Source: an uncultured Colwellia sp.
Lineage (GTDB): Bacteria > Pseudomonadota > Gammaproteobacteria > Enterobacterales > Alteromonadaceae
Assembly (NCBI GenBank): GCA_913020705.1
Contig: CAJWBY010000023.1
Coordinates: 1-35,661, forward strand
Direction: 5' to 3'
Length of the DNA: 35,661 nt
In this document: piece after piece, positions 19,306 through 28,331 of the stretch
How positions within the stretch are numbered: position 1 is the stretch's first letter
Layout of the letters: every line of letters starts with the position of its first letter
The notes under the pieces: model-generated
Told to the model about the DNA's origin: nothing
Seen by the model: only the letters and a program-made list of their open reading frames with translations
The model's database searches: none
Program-made: the position numbers and the translations under genes

Positions 19306-20136
19306 TTATTTAAGACGAAGACCATTTTTTTCAATCGTGATTTTATCTTTCTTCAACAAGTTTCCAACGGTAGCTTTAAAGGTTTTTTTGCTTACACCTA
19401 AAATACGTTGGATGAGCTCCGGCGCACTTTTGTCGTGCAATGGACTAAAACCGTCGTTTTCTGCAATATGGGCTAATAATTTATCAGCAAAGTCATTAAC
19501 TTTTCCTTCGCCTGAACGTGACAGTGATAAATCAATTCGGCCATCTTCACGAATATTTTTAATGTATCCGTCAACGATTTTCCCAACACGCAAAGGTTGA
19601 AAAATTTCATTATCGTAAAGTAAGCCCCAATGCTTATCATTGATAATGGCTTTAAAACCAAGATCGGTTTTCCCACCAATCATTAATTTTACTTTATCCC
19701 ACTTCTGATAATCGGCAGGCCAAATATCAATATATTTATCAAGCTTACTTGAAGCTGCAATGCGGTCAGTAGTGGTATCAAGGAAAATACGTACTAAATA
19801 ATACTTCCCTTCTTCCATTGCTGAGTGCTGTTGATTGAAAGGCACTAATAAATCTTTAGGTAAACCCCAATCAAGGAAAGCACCCATTTTATTCAATTGT
19901 ATTACTTTTAATGAAACAAATTCATCGACTTGACCATAAGGTTTGTCGGTTGTAGCAATAACGCGTTCAGCTGAATCAACATAAATAAATACAGTGATTT
20001 TATCTTCTGCTTTACAGTTTTCAGGAACAAAACGGTTAGGTAGTAGAATTTCACCTAGTTCACCACCCGCCATATAAGCACCTTTTTCGGTGACTGCAAC
20101 AACAGAAAGCGTATTATATTTACCAATATCGGCCAT
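19306..20136 (-). CDS. cvfB: CvfB/YitL family S1 RNA-binding protein
   Basis: Cytoplasmic protein of 276 aa in the CvfB family. It has tandem S1-like OB folds and a C-terminal winged helix. Staphylococcal CvfB affects virulence gene expression and binds RNA; the role in gammaproteobacteria is not established. S1-type strands are seen at about residues 6-60 (GAYMAGGELGEILLP), 65-130 (MGAFLDWGLPKDLLVP) and 180-207 (KIVDGYIKNIREDGRIDLSL). The winged helix occupies about 225-276 (LIQRILGVSKKTFKATVGNLLKKDKI). There is no clear Shine-Dalgarno before the ATG. It runs in the same direction as the TerB-like gene upstream, with 70 bases between them. Confidence 0.88.
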   Translation of the reverse strand: MADIGKYNTLSVVAVTEKGAYMAGGELGEILLPNRFVPENCKAEDKITVFIYVDSAERVIATTDKPYGQVDEFVSLKVIQLNKMGAFLDWGLPKDLLVPFNQQHSAMEEGKYYLVRIFLDTTTDRIAASSKLDKYIDIWPADYQKWDKVKLMIGGKTDLGFKAIINDKHWGLLYDNEIFQPLRVGKIVDGYIKNIREDGRIDLSLSRSGEGKVNDFADKLLAHIAENDGFSPLHDKSAPELIQRILGVSKKTFKATVGNLLKKDKITIEKNGLRLK

Positions 20137-20206
20137 TTGAATTTACCAAGAAAATTAATTTGAAGATCTTAATGACTATAATAACGCATATCAAAAATGA
20201 ATGATG

Positions 20207-20659
20207 TTATTTTCTTGGTTTGGTTTGAATATATTCTGCATGGCGCAAGTGAAGTAAATCGGCAATTTTACGAATAATATGCTCTTCAATACTCGCTAGT
20301 TCACCGTCAGCATAAGCCATATTCCATAAATGCTTTACGATTGTTATTCGTTGTTCAATAGTGAAGTGCTGATTAATCTTAGAGGTGTACCGATAAAAAT
20401 CAGTGGCTTGCTCACTTTGAATGAGTGCTTGATCAATGATTTCCTTCACTTCTTCTTCATTCAAATTAAACTGTTCAACCAATAATATAGCCAGCTTAGC
20501 TTGTTCTTGTTGATCGAAATGTCCGTCAGCACGCATTACTTCACACAAAAGTACTGCACAGGCTAATTCTATTGTTACGTCATCGGCATTTTGATTGGCA
20601 GAATTATCTGTTAAATCATCGGCCAGATTTTTGAAAAAAGTGCTGATTTTAGTAAGCAT
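20207..20659 (-). CDS. TerB-like (COG4103-type) protein
   Basis: Cytoplasmic all-helical protein (150 aa) of the TerB superfamily. The two acidic repeats typical of TerB folds are visible: VMRADGHFDQQEQAKL (about 39-54) and MAYADGELASIEEHIIRKI (about 118-136), each with a DG(E/H) turn that may bind metal. Stand-alone proteins of this type are widespread and uncharacterised; the name does not imply tellurite resistance, and no other ter genes are near. The start is supported by AAGGA seven bases before the ATG. It is divergent from the acyltransferase gene. Confidence 0.8.
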   Translation of the reverse strand: MLTKISTFFKNLADDLTDNSANQNADDVTIELACAVLLCEVMRADGHFDQQEQAKLAILLVEQFNLNEEEVKEIIDQALIQSEQATDFYRYTSKINQHFTIEQRITIVKHLWNMAYADGELASIEEHIIRKIADLLHLRHAEYIQTKPRK

Positions 20660-20851
20660 ATGTGTTCCTTAATAATATAAGTAACTTAAGATTGTTACGT
20701 CATAGCATTTAGAAAACAAGCAGATACTTATTATATTTGATAACAAAGTGTGTCTAATTGCTATTTCAGGTTTTGGATATTATTATAACGCAACAAATGA
20801 CAGCGCTGTCTTATGTGGTGCTATGAAAATATGTTTATTTAAGGTCAAACT

Positions 20852-22003
20852 ATGTCGAGTGAACCACTTTTAGAAGTTAAAAAAATGATACCTAAGAAAA
20901 AGCGATTACTGTCTATTGATGCGTTACGCGGCTTTGATATGTTTTGGATTTTAGGAGCAGAAAGTTTATTTGCTGCATTATTTATTGTTACAGGTTGCCC
21001 TGTTTTAGCGGTATTCGCAGAGCAAATGCAGCATACCGCTTGGCATGGTTTTCGGGCTTATGATCTAATCTTTCCATTATTTATCTTTTTATCTGGTGTC
21101 AGTCTAGGCATAGCAGCTAAATCGTTATCAAATTATGAACCAGAAAAAGCAAAATCAATTTTATACAGTGGTATTAAGCGTTTAGTGCTTTTAATTAGTT
21201 TTGGTATTTTATACAACCATGGTTGGGGGGGGGGCATTCCAGCATCATTTGATGGTATTCGTTATGTTAGCGTTCTTGGGCGTATTGGTATTGCTTGGTT
21301 TGTAGCTGCTATGTTGGTTTGGTACGTTAGCGAAAGAACGCAATGGTTTGTTGCAGGCGGTATTTTAATTGGATACTGGCTATTATTAACTTTCGTTTCA
21401 ATAGGTGAGTATGGTGGCGGTGACTACTCCGCGAATGGCGCATTAAATGCTTGGTTCGACATTAATTTGTTACCGGGTATCACATACCAACAATTAGCTA
21501 TTGATCCTGAAGGTTTACTTTCAAACGTTTCATCAATAGTCAATGCACTTGCAGGAGTGTTTATTGGACGTTATATGATAAAGAATATTTCCACGCCTAA
21601 AATTCTACTGACTGGGTTATTCATCATTGGAATTTCTGTGTTACTACTTGGTTATTTATGGGGAATGTATTTCCCGATTAATAAAACATTGTGGACTAGT
21701 TCATTTGCTCTTGTAACCATTGGATATAGCACACTTTTACTTACTTTTTTTTATTGGTTAATTGACGTTTTAGATTTTACCAAATGGGCTAAATTCTTTG
21801 CTGTGATTGGTACAAATTCTATCATCGTATATTTAGGAACCAGCATCATCGATTGGAGATATACATCCCAAAGTATTTTTGGTGGTTTTATAAAGGCAGT
21901 ACCCGTGGGTTGGCAAGATTTTATTCTTTTTACAGGAATGGTATTTTTACAGTGGTTAGTACTATATTGGTTATATCGAAGAAATATTTTTATAAAAGTA
22001 TAA
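20852..22003 (+). CDS. nagX: NagX/HGSNAT-like membrane acyltransferase (DUF5009)
   Basis: Polytopic inner-membrane protein (383 aa, about ten TM helices) related to lysosomal heparan-alpha-glucosaminide N-acetyltransferase and bacterial NagX. It probably acetylates an amino sugar across the membrane. Family motifs: RLLSIDALRGFDMFWI (about 18-33) and MQHTAWHGFRAYDLIFPLFIFLSG (about 59-82), in which H61 matches the position of the proposed catalytic His. The start follows TTAAGG. Ten consecutive G (21225-21234) encode W125-G-G-G. This region of the family has a conserved HGWG-type turn, but such a homopolymer is striking in a low-G+C genome and prone to slippage. No chitin or GlcNAc genes are adjacent, so the pathway is inferred from the family only. 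Confidence 0.85.
   Translation: MSSEPLLEVKKMIPKKKRLLSIDALRGFDMFWILGAESLFAALFIVTGCPVLAVFAEQMQHTAWHGFRAYDLIFPLFIFLSGVSLGIAAKSLSNYEPEKAKSILYSGIKRLVLLISFGILYNHGWGGGIPASFDGIRYVSVLGRIGIAWFVAAMLVWYVSERTQWFVAGGILIGYWLLLTFVSIGEYGGGDYSANGALNAWFDINLLPGITYQQLAIDPEGLLSNVSSIVNALAGVFIGRYMIKNISTPKILLTGLFIIGISVLLLGYLWGMYFPINKTLWTSSFALVTIGYSTLLLTFFYWLIDVLDFTKWAKFFAVIGTNSIIVYLGTSIIDWRYTSQSIFGGFIKAVPVGWQDFILFTGMVFLQWLVLYWLYRRNIFIKV
21225..21234 (+). repeat. Homopolymeric G(10) tract inside nagX
   Basis: Ten uninterrupted G residues, immediately preceded by TT and followed by C, lie within a coding region. A change of one or two bases would frameshift the gene at codon 126 of 383. Confidence 0.95.
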
Positions 22004-22028
22004 ATATTGGTTAAAAAAACTAACTTTT

Positions 22029-22061
22029 AAAAAGGCTGCTTTTTTAACAGTCTTTTTTTTT
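22029..22061 (+). terminator. Terminator after nagX
   Basis: AAAAAGGCTG (22029-22038) pairs with CAGTCTTTTT (22048-22057), with one G-T wobble and a 9-base loop, and runs into nine T. The remaining 209 bases to the RND operon are AT-rich and should hold its promoter; no convincing -35/-10 pair was found. Confidence 0.75.
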
Positions 22062-22270
22062 GCCTGTTAATTTTGTGGTTTTAATGTAAGTCTTTATTTA
22101 TTAAGGGAAACTTGTATCTCATTTATGTTTTTTAACATATTGAACAATCTCGGCGCGTATCTTGTAATAAGCATTTACAACTTAATTAATTGTGTAGGCT
22201 AATTATTAGCTATTATATGCATAATTTAATAAATCATTACAATTGATCACACTTTTATGAGGACATAACA

Positions 22271-23482
22271 GTGAAAAATAGAAAACAAATTATCGTACCA
22301 ATCGTTATTCTTGCTATAGGAATAGTAGCACTCATTGGCTTTTCAAGTATGAAAAAGCCACCAGAAGAAAAAGCTGAAGTTGATAATACGCCAATCGTTT
22401 CAGTTGAAAAAATTCATGTTACACCAATAAGTTTGAAAGTTAATTCATACGGAGTGGTGCAACCTAAATATGAAACTGAACTTATCGCTCAAGTCAGTGG
22501 TGAAGTTGTTGAGCTTTCTGAAGTATTTGTGCGTGGTGGTTTTGTTGCAAAAAATCAATTGCTTGCACGAATAGATCCAAATGATTATCAAGCTGCACTC
22601 ATTGATGCTGAAGCAACGATGGCTTCTGCACGTGCAGCTTTAGAAAAAGAGCGCGCCCAAGGCCAAGTTGCTGAACGTGAGTGGAAACGTATTACAGATA
22701 CTTCTCCTACAGAATTAAGCTTACGTAAACCTCAACTTGCACAAGAATTAGCACGAGTTAAATCAGCACAAGCTTCTGTACTTCGTGCAAAACGTAATTT
22801 AGAACGTACTGAAATTAGAGCTCCATATGATGCAATGATTGAAAGTCGTACTATTGGTTTAGGCTCTTTTGTTGGAACAGGCACTAAAGTAGGTAAATTA
22901 TTAGGCACTGATATTGCTGAGATTCGCTTACCTGTGGCTGATAATCAACTACAGTTTCTTGTGCAAGAAGGTGAAGATGCTAAGGTTAATTTGGTTGGTA
23001 CTTATGCAGGTAAAAATGTAATTTGGGCGGCAAAAATTGCGCGTAATGAAGGCGTTGTTGATAACAAAAGTCGTATGAGTTATTTAGTTGCTGAAATTGA
23101 TGACCCTTATGGTTTACAGGTTAAACAAGATGCTCCTAAGCACAACCCAATTCGTTTTGGTTCTTATGTAACTGCTGAAATCTTTGGTATTAGCCTTGAA
23201 AGTGCAGCCTTACTACCTCGTTACCTTGTGGATGACAATAGAGTTGCAGTTTTAGATACTGATTCTAAATTGCACTATGCTGAAATTACTATTATTCGTC
23301 AAGAAGGTTCAAATGTTATTGTAACAGGCGGTTTGCATGAAGGTGACCAACTTATTGTCTCTGCATTAGATTACCCCGTTGATGGTATGAAGTTAGCTTT
23401 ACTAAGTGATGAAATTAGCATTGAAAGCGAAGAAACTATTAAAGAAGCTTCTGAAACACAAATTGCAAGCACAAAGGACTAG
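22271..23482 (+). CDS. RND efflux periplasmic adaptor (membrane fusion protein)
   Basis: Periplasmic adaptor of 403 aa that bridges the inner-membrane RND pump and an outer-membrane channel. The start is a GTG with GAGGA (22259-22263) seven bases upstream. An N-terminal membrane anchor (about residues 8-26) lacks a lipobox. Next come the barrel-sandwich half VSGEVVELSEVFVRGGFV, a helical hairpin (about 95-165, Ala/Glu/Arg-rich), its return strand TEIRAPYDAMIESRTIGLGSFV, a beta-barrel and a membrane-proximal domain. The C-terminal tail is acidic. The pump gene begins at the base after its stop codon, so they form a tight operon. Confidence 0.93.
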   Translation: MKNRKQIIVPIVILAIGIVALIGFSSMKKPPEEKAEVDNTPIVSVEKIHVTPISLKVNSYGVVQPKYETELIAQVSGEVVELSEVFVRGGFVAKNQLLARIDPNDYQAALIDAEATMASARAALEKERAQGQVAEREWKRITDTSPTELSLRKPQLAQELARVKSAQASVLRAKRNLERTEIRAPYDAMIESRTIGLGSFVGTGTKVGKLLGTDIAEIRLPVADNQLQFLVQEGEDAKVNLVGTYAGKNVIWAAKIARNEGVVDNKSRMSYLVAEIDDPYGLQVKQDAPKHNPIRFGSYVTAEIFGISLESAALLPRYLVDDNRVAVLDTDSKLHYAEITIIRQEGSNVIVTGGLHEGDQLIVSALDYPVDGMKLALLSDEISIESEETIKEASETQIASTKD

Positions 23483-26400
23483 ATGATGAATGATACCAAT
23501 AAAGGCTTAATCGCTTGGTTTGCTCGTAACAGTGTGGCTGCTAACCTATTGATGATATTTATTTTAGTGGGTGGATATTTTACGATTAGTACAATCAACA
23601 AACAGATGTTCCCACAACTCAATATTAATTGGATCTCTTATACTGCACCATACCCAGGAGCTGCACCTCAAGAAGTTGAAGAAGGTATTACGATCAAAGT
23701 TGAAGAAGCTTTGGAAACTGTTCAGGGCTTAAAACGAGTAATAACCTATTCAAACAGGGGATTCTCAAATGGTTGGTTCGAAGTTGATTTAGATTATGAT
23801 CCGCAAGTGGTCTTAGAAGAAGTAAAGTCAGCGATTGATTCAATATCTAGCTTTCCTGATGGCATGGAGCGCATTAAAGTTGAACGTGAAAAGTTTCGTC
23901 AAGAAGTTATGTATATCAGTTTATATGGTGAGCTATCTAATGGCGAACTCAAAGAATTAGGGCGAAAAATTCACAATGAAATTCAGCAATTACCCTTTGT
24001 AAATATTTCAGAATTGTATAGCGGTTTAGATTACGAGATTTCTATAGAAGTAAGTAAAGATAAGTTACGTGAATATGGTCTAAGTTTTCGTGATGTTGCT
24101 CAAGCGGTTCGTGGTTATTCTCGCAATATGTCAGCAGGACAAATACGCGCTGAAAATGGTTATATTAATTTAAGAGTTGAGAATCAGGCCTACCGAGGTC
24201 ATGAATATGAGCAAATTCCTGTTGTTACATTAGAAGATGGTTCGAAAATTACATTAGGTGAAATTGCTACTGTCATTGACGGTTTTAAAGAAGGCTTGCA
24301 GTATTCAAAGTTTAATGGCGAAAACTCGGTAAGTATATTTATTGGTGCCGCTAATAATCAGAGCATTACTGATGTTGCTGAAATAATTAATACCTATGTT
24401 GATGAAAAATCTAAAATACTACCTGAAGGCGTTAAGTTAGAAACTTGGGTTGATATGACCTACTACCTCGAAGGTCGTTTAAATATGATGGTAGATAACA
24501 TGAAAAGTGGAGCAATATTGGTCTTTTTAATGTTAGCGCTATTTCTCCGTGTTCGTTTAGCTTTTTGGGTAATGATGGGCTTACCAGTTTGTTTCCTTGG
24601 TACTTTATTTCTTATGCCACTAGAATTCATTAATGTCACTATTAACGTCATTAGCTTATTCGCTTTTATTTTGGTGCTAGGTATCGTTGTAGATGATGCT
24701 ATTGTCATGGGGGAAAGTGCTCATGAAGAAATAGAACAGCATGGACACAGTACTGAGAATGTTATCCGAGGTGTTCAACGTGTTGCTATGCCCGCGACTT
24801 TCGGCGTATTAACAACTATTGCCGTATTCCTTCCATTTCTCTTTGGCGAAGGACCATCAGCTGCGTTTGGTAAAGCTATCGGCTCTGTCGTTATTCTATG
24901 TTTAATATTTTCATTAATAGAGTCTAAACTCATTTTACCTGCGCATTTGGTTAGAATGAAGCCTAAAGTTAACATAATAAAACTAAAGAAATTAAACGAG
25001 TATGGTTATTTATGGTTCATTCAATACCCATTAGATAGAATTACGAAAGTAGTAGACAAGCTTCGGGGATTCATTGATGACAGTTTAAGAGCATTTATTG
25101 AAAATTCTTATCGCCCAGCTTTAGGGCTTTTTCTTAGATATCGTTATGGCGTATTAATGTTCTTTATTAGTTTAATGTTAATTAGTGCAGGTTTGTTCAG
25201 CGGTGGTTTTGTTCGTTTTATTGGCCAACCTAAGATCCCACATGATTTTCCTCGTGTTAACGTTGAAATGAATGTCGATGCTTCAGAAAAAGCAACGTTA
25301 CAAACTTTACTAAATATCCAAGGTATTATTCATAATATAGATAAAGACATTGAAGCTGAATACGGCCAGTCAATGATCTCTGATATGCAAGTTGACTTAC
25401 GCAGTAGAACAAGTGGTCAATTGATGGTGAAATTAGTGATACCTGAATTACGACCGATGAATACTTTTGAACTTGCTGATTTATGGCGTGCAGCCATACC
25501 TAATTATCCGGGTGTAAAATCATTCACCATAGGTGATAACTTATTTGGCGGTGGTCGAGATGACGGAGATATCGCCTTTAGATTAGAGAGTAAAGATGAC
25601 GCACAATTGCTCGCAGCTTCAAGAGATTTAAAAGCTAAGCTTAATTCTCTAAAAGGTATTGGCGACGTTAATGATAGCCGCCAAACCAGTGCGAAAGAAG
25701 TTCAGTTTGAATTGAAACCGTTAGCATACAGTCTAGATTTAACATTAGCTGAAATTGCTTCGCAAGTAAGTTACAGTTTTTATGGTCTTGAAGCACAACG
25801 AATTTTACGTGATAGCGAAGAAGTGAAAGTTATGGTTCGTTACCCTCTTGATCAACGAAGCTCTGTTGGTCATGTCGATGATGTAATGATTAAAGCACCA
25901 AATGGTGCAGAATTACCGTTATCTGAATTAGCGGTCATCTCTTTACAAGAGGGTGTTACACGTATTCGTCGTGAAAATGGCAACCGTACTATTAATGTTT
26001 GGGCAAGTGTTGATGCTGAGCAGGTTGAGCCATTCAAAGTAGCTAATGATATTCGTGATAACTTCATTCCTGAACTATTAAGAAAATTTCCAAAAGTGCA
26101 AAGTGAAGTCTCGGGTAGTATTCAAGAAGAAATGGAAAGTGCAGACAGTCAAAAACGTGACTTTGCTATCTCATTGTTAATTGTCTTTTCATTACTGGCT
26201 ATACCACTTAAATCTTACTCACAAGCTGCGATGATTATGGTGGTTATTCCTTTCGGTATCATAGGTTCAGTATTTGGTCATTTTCTTTTAGGTATGGACT
26301 TAAGTGCGTTATCGGTGATGGGAATATTAGCTGCGTCAGGTGTTGTGGTGAATGACTCGCTGGTCATGGTTGACTATGTTAATAATGCGAGAAAATCAGG

Positions 26401-26698
26401 CGTTAAATTGAAAGATGCAGTGCTGCACGCGGGCACTAAACGCTTTAGAGCGATTATGCTAACGTCTATAACTACTTTTATTGGTTTAGTGCCTATCATT
26501 TTCTTTGAAGTCAGTGCACAAGCACAAATAGTCATTCCAATGGCAATATCATTAGCTTTTGGTGTGTTGTTTGCGACTATTGTGACTTTAGTTTTGATAC
26601 CAAGTTTATATCTGATTATTGAAGATATGAAAGGGGTATTTAAACGTAAGAAAAAACCTTTACTAACAGAAAGTAGTGCTGATTTAACCATTAGTTAA
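23483..26698 (+). CDS. RND-family efflux pump (AcrB/HAE1-like)
   Basis: Inner-membrane proton-driven transporter (1071 aa) with the twelve-TM, two-porter-domain RND layout. TM1 is at about 15-35 (RNSVAANLLMIFILVGGYF). TM4 carries the proton-relay pair D404-D405 (VVDDAIVMGE). In TM10 the AcrB lysine position is replaced: the segment reads SGVVVNDSLVMVDYV with N957-D958, a pattern common in marine RND pumps outside the classical AcrB group. AAGGA precedes the ATGATG start. No outer-membrane factor gene follows, so it would rely on a TolC encoded elsewhere. The substrate cannot be told from sequence. A strong terminator closes the operon. Confidence 0.93.
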   Translation: MMNDTNKGLIAWFARNSVAANLLMIFILVGGYFTISTINKQMFPQLNINWISYTAPYPGAAPQEVEEGITIKVEEALETVQGLKRVITYSNRGFSNGWFEVDLDYDPQVVLEEVKSAIDSISSFPDGMERIKVEREKFRQEVMYISLYGELSNGELKELGRKIHNEIQQLPFVNISELYSGLDYEISIEVSKDKLREYGLSFRDVAQAVRGYSRNMSAGQIRAENGYINLRVENQAYRGHEYEQIPVVTLEDGSKITLGEIATVIDGFKEGLQYSKFNGENSVSIFIGAANNQSITDVAEIINTYVDEKSKILPEGVKLETWVDMTYYLEGRLNMMVDNMKSGAILVFLMLALFLRVRLAFWVMMGLPVCFLGTLFLMPLEFINVTINVISLFAFILVLGIVVDDAIVMGESAHEEIEQHGHSTENVIRGVQRVAMPATFGVLTTIAVFLPFLFGEGPSAAFGKAIGSVVILCLIFSLIESKLILPAHLVRMKPKVNIIKLKKLNEYGYLWFIQYPLDRITKVVDKLRGFIDDSLRAFIENSYRPALGLFLRYRYGVLMFFISLMLISAGLFSGGFVRFIGQPKIPHDFPRVNVEMNVDASEKATLQTLLNIQGIIHNIDKDIEAEYGQSMISDMQVDLRSRTSGQLMVKLVIPELRPMNTFELADLWRAAIPNYPGVKSFTIGDNLFGGGRDDGDIAFRLESKDDAQLLAASRDLKAKLNSLKGIGDVNDSRQTSAKEVQFELKPLAYSLDLTLAEIASQVSYSFYGLEAQRILRDSEEVKVMVRYPLDQRSSVGHVDDVMIKAPNGAELPLSELAVISLQEGVTRIRRENGNRTINVWASVDAEQVEPFKVANDIRDNFIPELLRKFPKVQSEVSGSIQEEMESADSQKRDFAISLLIVFSLLAIPLKSYSQAAMIMVVIPFGIIGSVFGHFLLGMDLSALSVMGILAASGVVVNDSLVMVDYVNNARKSGVKLKDAVLHAGTKRFRAIMLTSITTFIGLVPIIFFEVSAQAQIVIPMAISLAFGVLFATIVTLVLIPSLYLIIEDMKGVFKRKKKPLLTESSADLTIS

Positions 26699-26717
26699 TT
26701 TTACTGTCTATCCTTCT

Positions 26718-26746
26718 AAAAGCCATTACTTTGTAATGGCTTTTTT
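26718..26746 (+). terminator. Terminator after the RND operon
   Basis: AAAAGCCATTAC (26718-26729) pairs perfectly with GTAATGGCTTTT (26733-26744) around a TTT loop, followed by further T. Confidence 0.92.
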
Positions 26747-26773
26747 ATGTTCAGGATGAACGGTATGACACGA

Positions 26774-26787
26774 TCACATGGATGTGA
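26774..26787. repeat. Short palindrome upstream of a lipoprotein gene
   Basis: TCACAT-GG-ATGTGA is a 6+6 inverted repeat about 130 bases before the next gene. A TATAAT (26869-26874) nearer the gene is a possible -10 box. TCACCT (26829-26834) and AGGTGA (26862-26867) form a second, widely spaced inverted pair. No regulator can be named. Confidence 0.35.
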
Positions 26788-26915
26788 AAGAGTGACGAAT
26801 GCTCGCTAATTAATTGATTTGGAATAACTCACCTTAAAGAAAAACTATCGTTTCAAAGTATAGGTGACTATAATATTGGTAACTATTAATAAAAAAAATG
26901 AAGTAACACACCATA

Positions 26916-27218
26916 ATGAAACCTATTTATTTTTTTACTACACTGACGTTTTTGACATTAGTCGGTTGTGCAACTATTGAAAATGCGTGTGAAGATATAA
27001 CGCTGGCCAGTGAACAAATTCAAGAGTGTCAGTCTTTACAACGACAAATCACTAATTCTAAAGATCAGCCAATAAAACGTACAGAATTAGAACGCCGCTA
27101 TCAAGTTGATTGTATTGATATTCGCTATTATCGTGATGATAAGCAAAAAGCAATATGTGGAAACAAACATAAAATTGATGAAATTATTCAAACTGCAAAA
27201 GAAGAATCTCAACAGTAA
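26916..27218 (+). CDS. Small hypothetical lipoprotein with extra cysteines
   Basis: Product of 100 aa with a lipoprotein signal peptide and lipobox LVGC (lipidated C18). The mature part is hydrophilic and probably helical, with four further Cys (in NACED, QECQS, VDCID and AICGN) that could form two disulfides in the periplasm. No known domain is recognised. A free-standing gene with intergenic gaps on both sides. No enzymatic role can be suggested. Confidence 0.75.
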   Translation: MKPIYFFTTLTFLTLVGCATIENACEDITLASEQIQECQSLQRQITNSKDQPIKRTELERRYQVDCIDIRYYRDDKQKAICGNKHKIDEIIQTAKEESQQ

Positions 27219-27253
27219 AGTATAATTCAATGATAATCTTTTGATGTAAAGCG

Positions 27254-27272
27254 GATCTTATGTTTTAAGATC
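27254..27272. repeat. Inverted repeat between the two lipoprotein genes
   Basis: GATCTTA (27254-27260) and TAAGATC (27266-27272) around a 5-base spacer. There is no T-tract after it, so it is a weak terminator at best, or a leader element of the next gene. Confidence 0.4.
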
Positions 27273-27311
27273 TATTATTTAAGTAATAACAACAAATTAA
27301 AGAGCATTTAT

Positions 27312-27755
27312 ATGTTTAGAAAAATAGCTTATATCGTTTTGTTAGGCAGCACCTTAATGTCATGTCAGCAAAGTTCTACTTCGTCAGTAGAGAAGTCAAC
27401 TGAATCAGTAGAAAAAGCGTCTGTTAACGTAGAAGACGTTTCCAAATCAGAGGTCGCTAAAATGTCAATTAAACCTTCTGTAGGTAAAGTAGATCTGAAG
27501 CAGTTATCATTTACAGCGACGGTAAAATACATGAACCTTGAAGGTGGTTTTTTTGGATTAGTTTCAAAAGAGGGTAAGCATTGGTTGCCGATGAACTTAA
27601 AGAAAGAATTTCAACAAAATGGTGCCATTATTAAAGTAACCGGTAGTGCTCTAAACGACGTAATGACTATTCAGCAATGGGGAACACCCTTTTCAATTAC
27701 CCACATAGAATTAATTAAGGCAGGTCAGCCAGGAGCTGGAAATGACCTTATGTAG
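27312..27755 (+). CDS. Small lipoprotein with a C-terminal OB-fold-like domain
   Basis: Product of 147 aa with a lipoprotein signal (LMSC, lipidated C18). A Ser/Val/Glu-rich linker (about 20-60) leads to a compact domain (about 68-138) with LEGGFFGLVSKEGKHWLPMN and VMTIQQWGTPFSI. This resembles small OB-fold-like proteins that carry GGFYGI...LPxxL and IxMWG motifs and have unknown function. It is convergent with the histidine phosphatase gene, with only seven bases between the stops. Anchoring to the envelope is the only firm prediction. Confidence 0.78.
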   Translation: MFRKIAYIVLLGSTLMSCQQSSTSSVEKSTESVEKASVNVEDVSKSEVAKMSIKPSVGKVDLKQLSFTATVKYMNLEGGFFGLVSKEGKHWLPMNLKKEFQQNGAIIKVTGSALNDVMTIQQWGTPFSITHIELIKAGQPGAGNDLM

Positions 27756-27762
27756 ACTGTTG

Positions 27763-28290
27763 TCATTTACAGATTAAAGGTTGCATTAATAACGTTAGGT
27801 TACGATTTTTACCTGAAATAACCACTTGATATATTCCTCGATATTGTTTTTCTGAAATAGACTCCACCTTGGTTTGGCTTAATAATTCGGCCAACTGAGG
27901 TGTGGTATTACTATGACCAAATATCACAGCATTTTGTTTTTCTTTTATTAATTGCCAAGCAAATTGCTCTAACTTGTTTGGAGCATAGTTTTTTATTGCG
28001 AGTTTTTGCTGAGCTGCCAAAGGTGAGGCTGTTGCCATAGTACGTTTATAACGTGTACTGTAAATGTTTTTAATATTCGCGCTTTCTAAAATACTCGCAA
28101 GTTGCTTGGCTCTGAATTCTCCACATTGCGTTAAATCAGGATCATCCTTATCCATTTGCTTTTCAGCATGCCGAACTAGGTAAATACTGTAGCTATTGCT
28201 ATCCGTATCTTGAGTTTTACTTTCATTTGCCTGAACCAATAAAAAAGGCATGCTAATGAAAGCCATTATTAATACTTTAAATTTTTTCAT
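27763..28290 (-). CDS. Secreted histidine phosphatase (branch 1, SixA/PhoE-like)
   Basis: Histidine phosphatase superfamily protein of 175 aa. A signal peptide (residues 1-21, ending LLVQA) sends it to the periplasm. The catalytic RHA motif has R40 and the phospho-accepting H41 (YLVRHAEK). A second Arg is at R80 or R83 (STRYKRTMATASP), and the second His is H126 (FGHSNTTP). It is too short for a phosphoglycerate mutase, and the export signal argues against a glycolytic role or SixA-type phosphorelay function. The substrate is unknown. AAGG precedes the ATG by seven bases. It lies downstream of sthA's end on the same strand, with a 41-base gap. Confidence 0.87.
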   Translation of the reverse strand: MKKFKVLIMAFISMPFLLVQANESKTQDTDSNSYSIYLVRHAEKQMDKDDPDLTQCGEFRAKQLASILESANIKNIYSTRYKRTMATASPLAAQQKLAIKNYAPNKLEQFAWQLIKEKQNAVIFGHSNTTPQLAELLSQTKVESISEKQYRGIYQVVISGKNRNLTLLMQPLICK

Positions 28291-28331
28291 AACATACCTT
28301 TTTAATTCTTTTGATTAAAGCTTACTGCTTA

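Noticed and set aside
20207..20659. Tellurite resistance determinant
   Set aside because: Only a stand-alone TerB-like fold is present, with no terACDEZ genes; such proteins are common and have no proven link to tellurite.
27763..28290. Phosphoglycerate mutase (glycolysis)
   Set aside because: A signal peptide and short length argue for a periplasmic histidine phosphatase instead.
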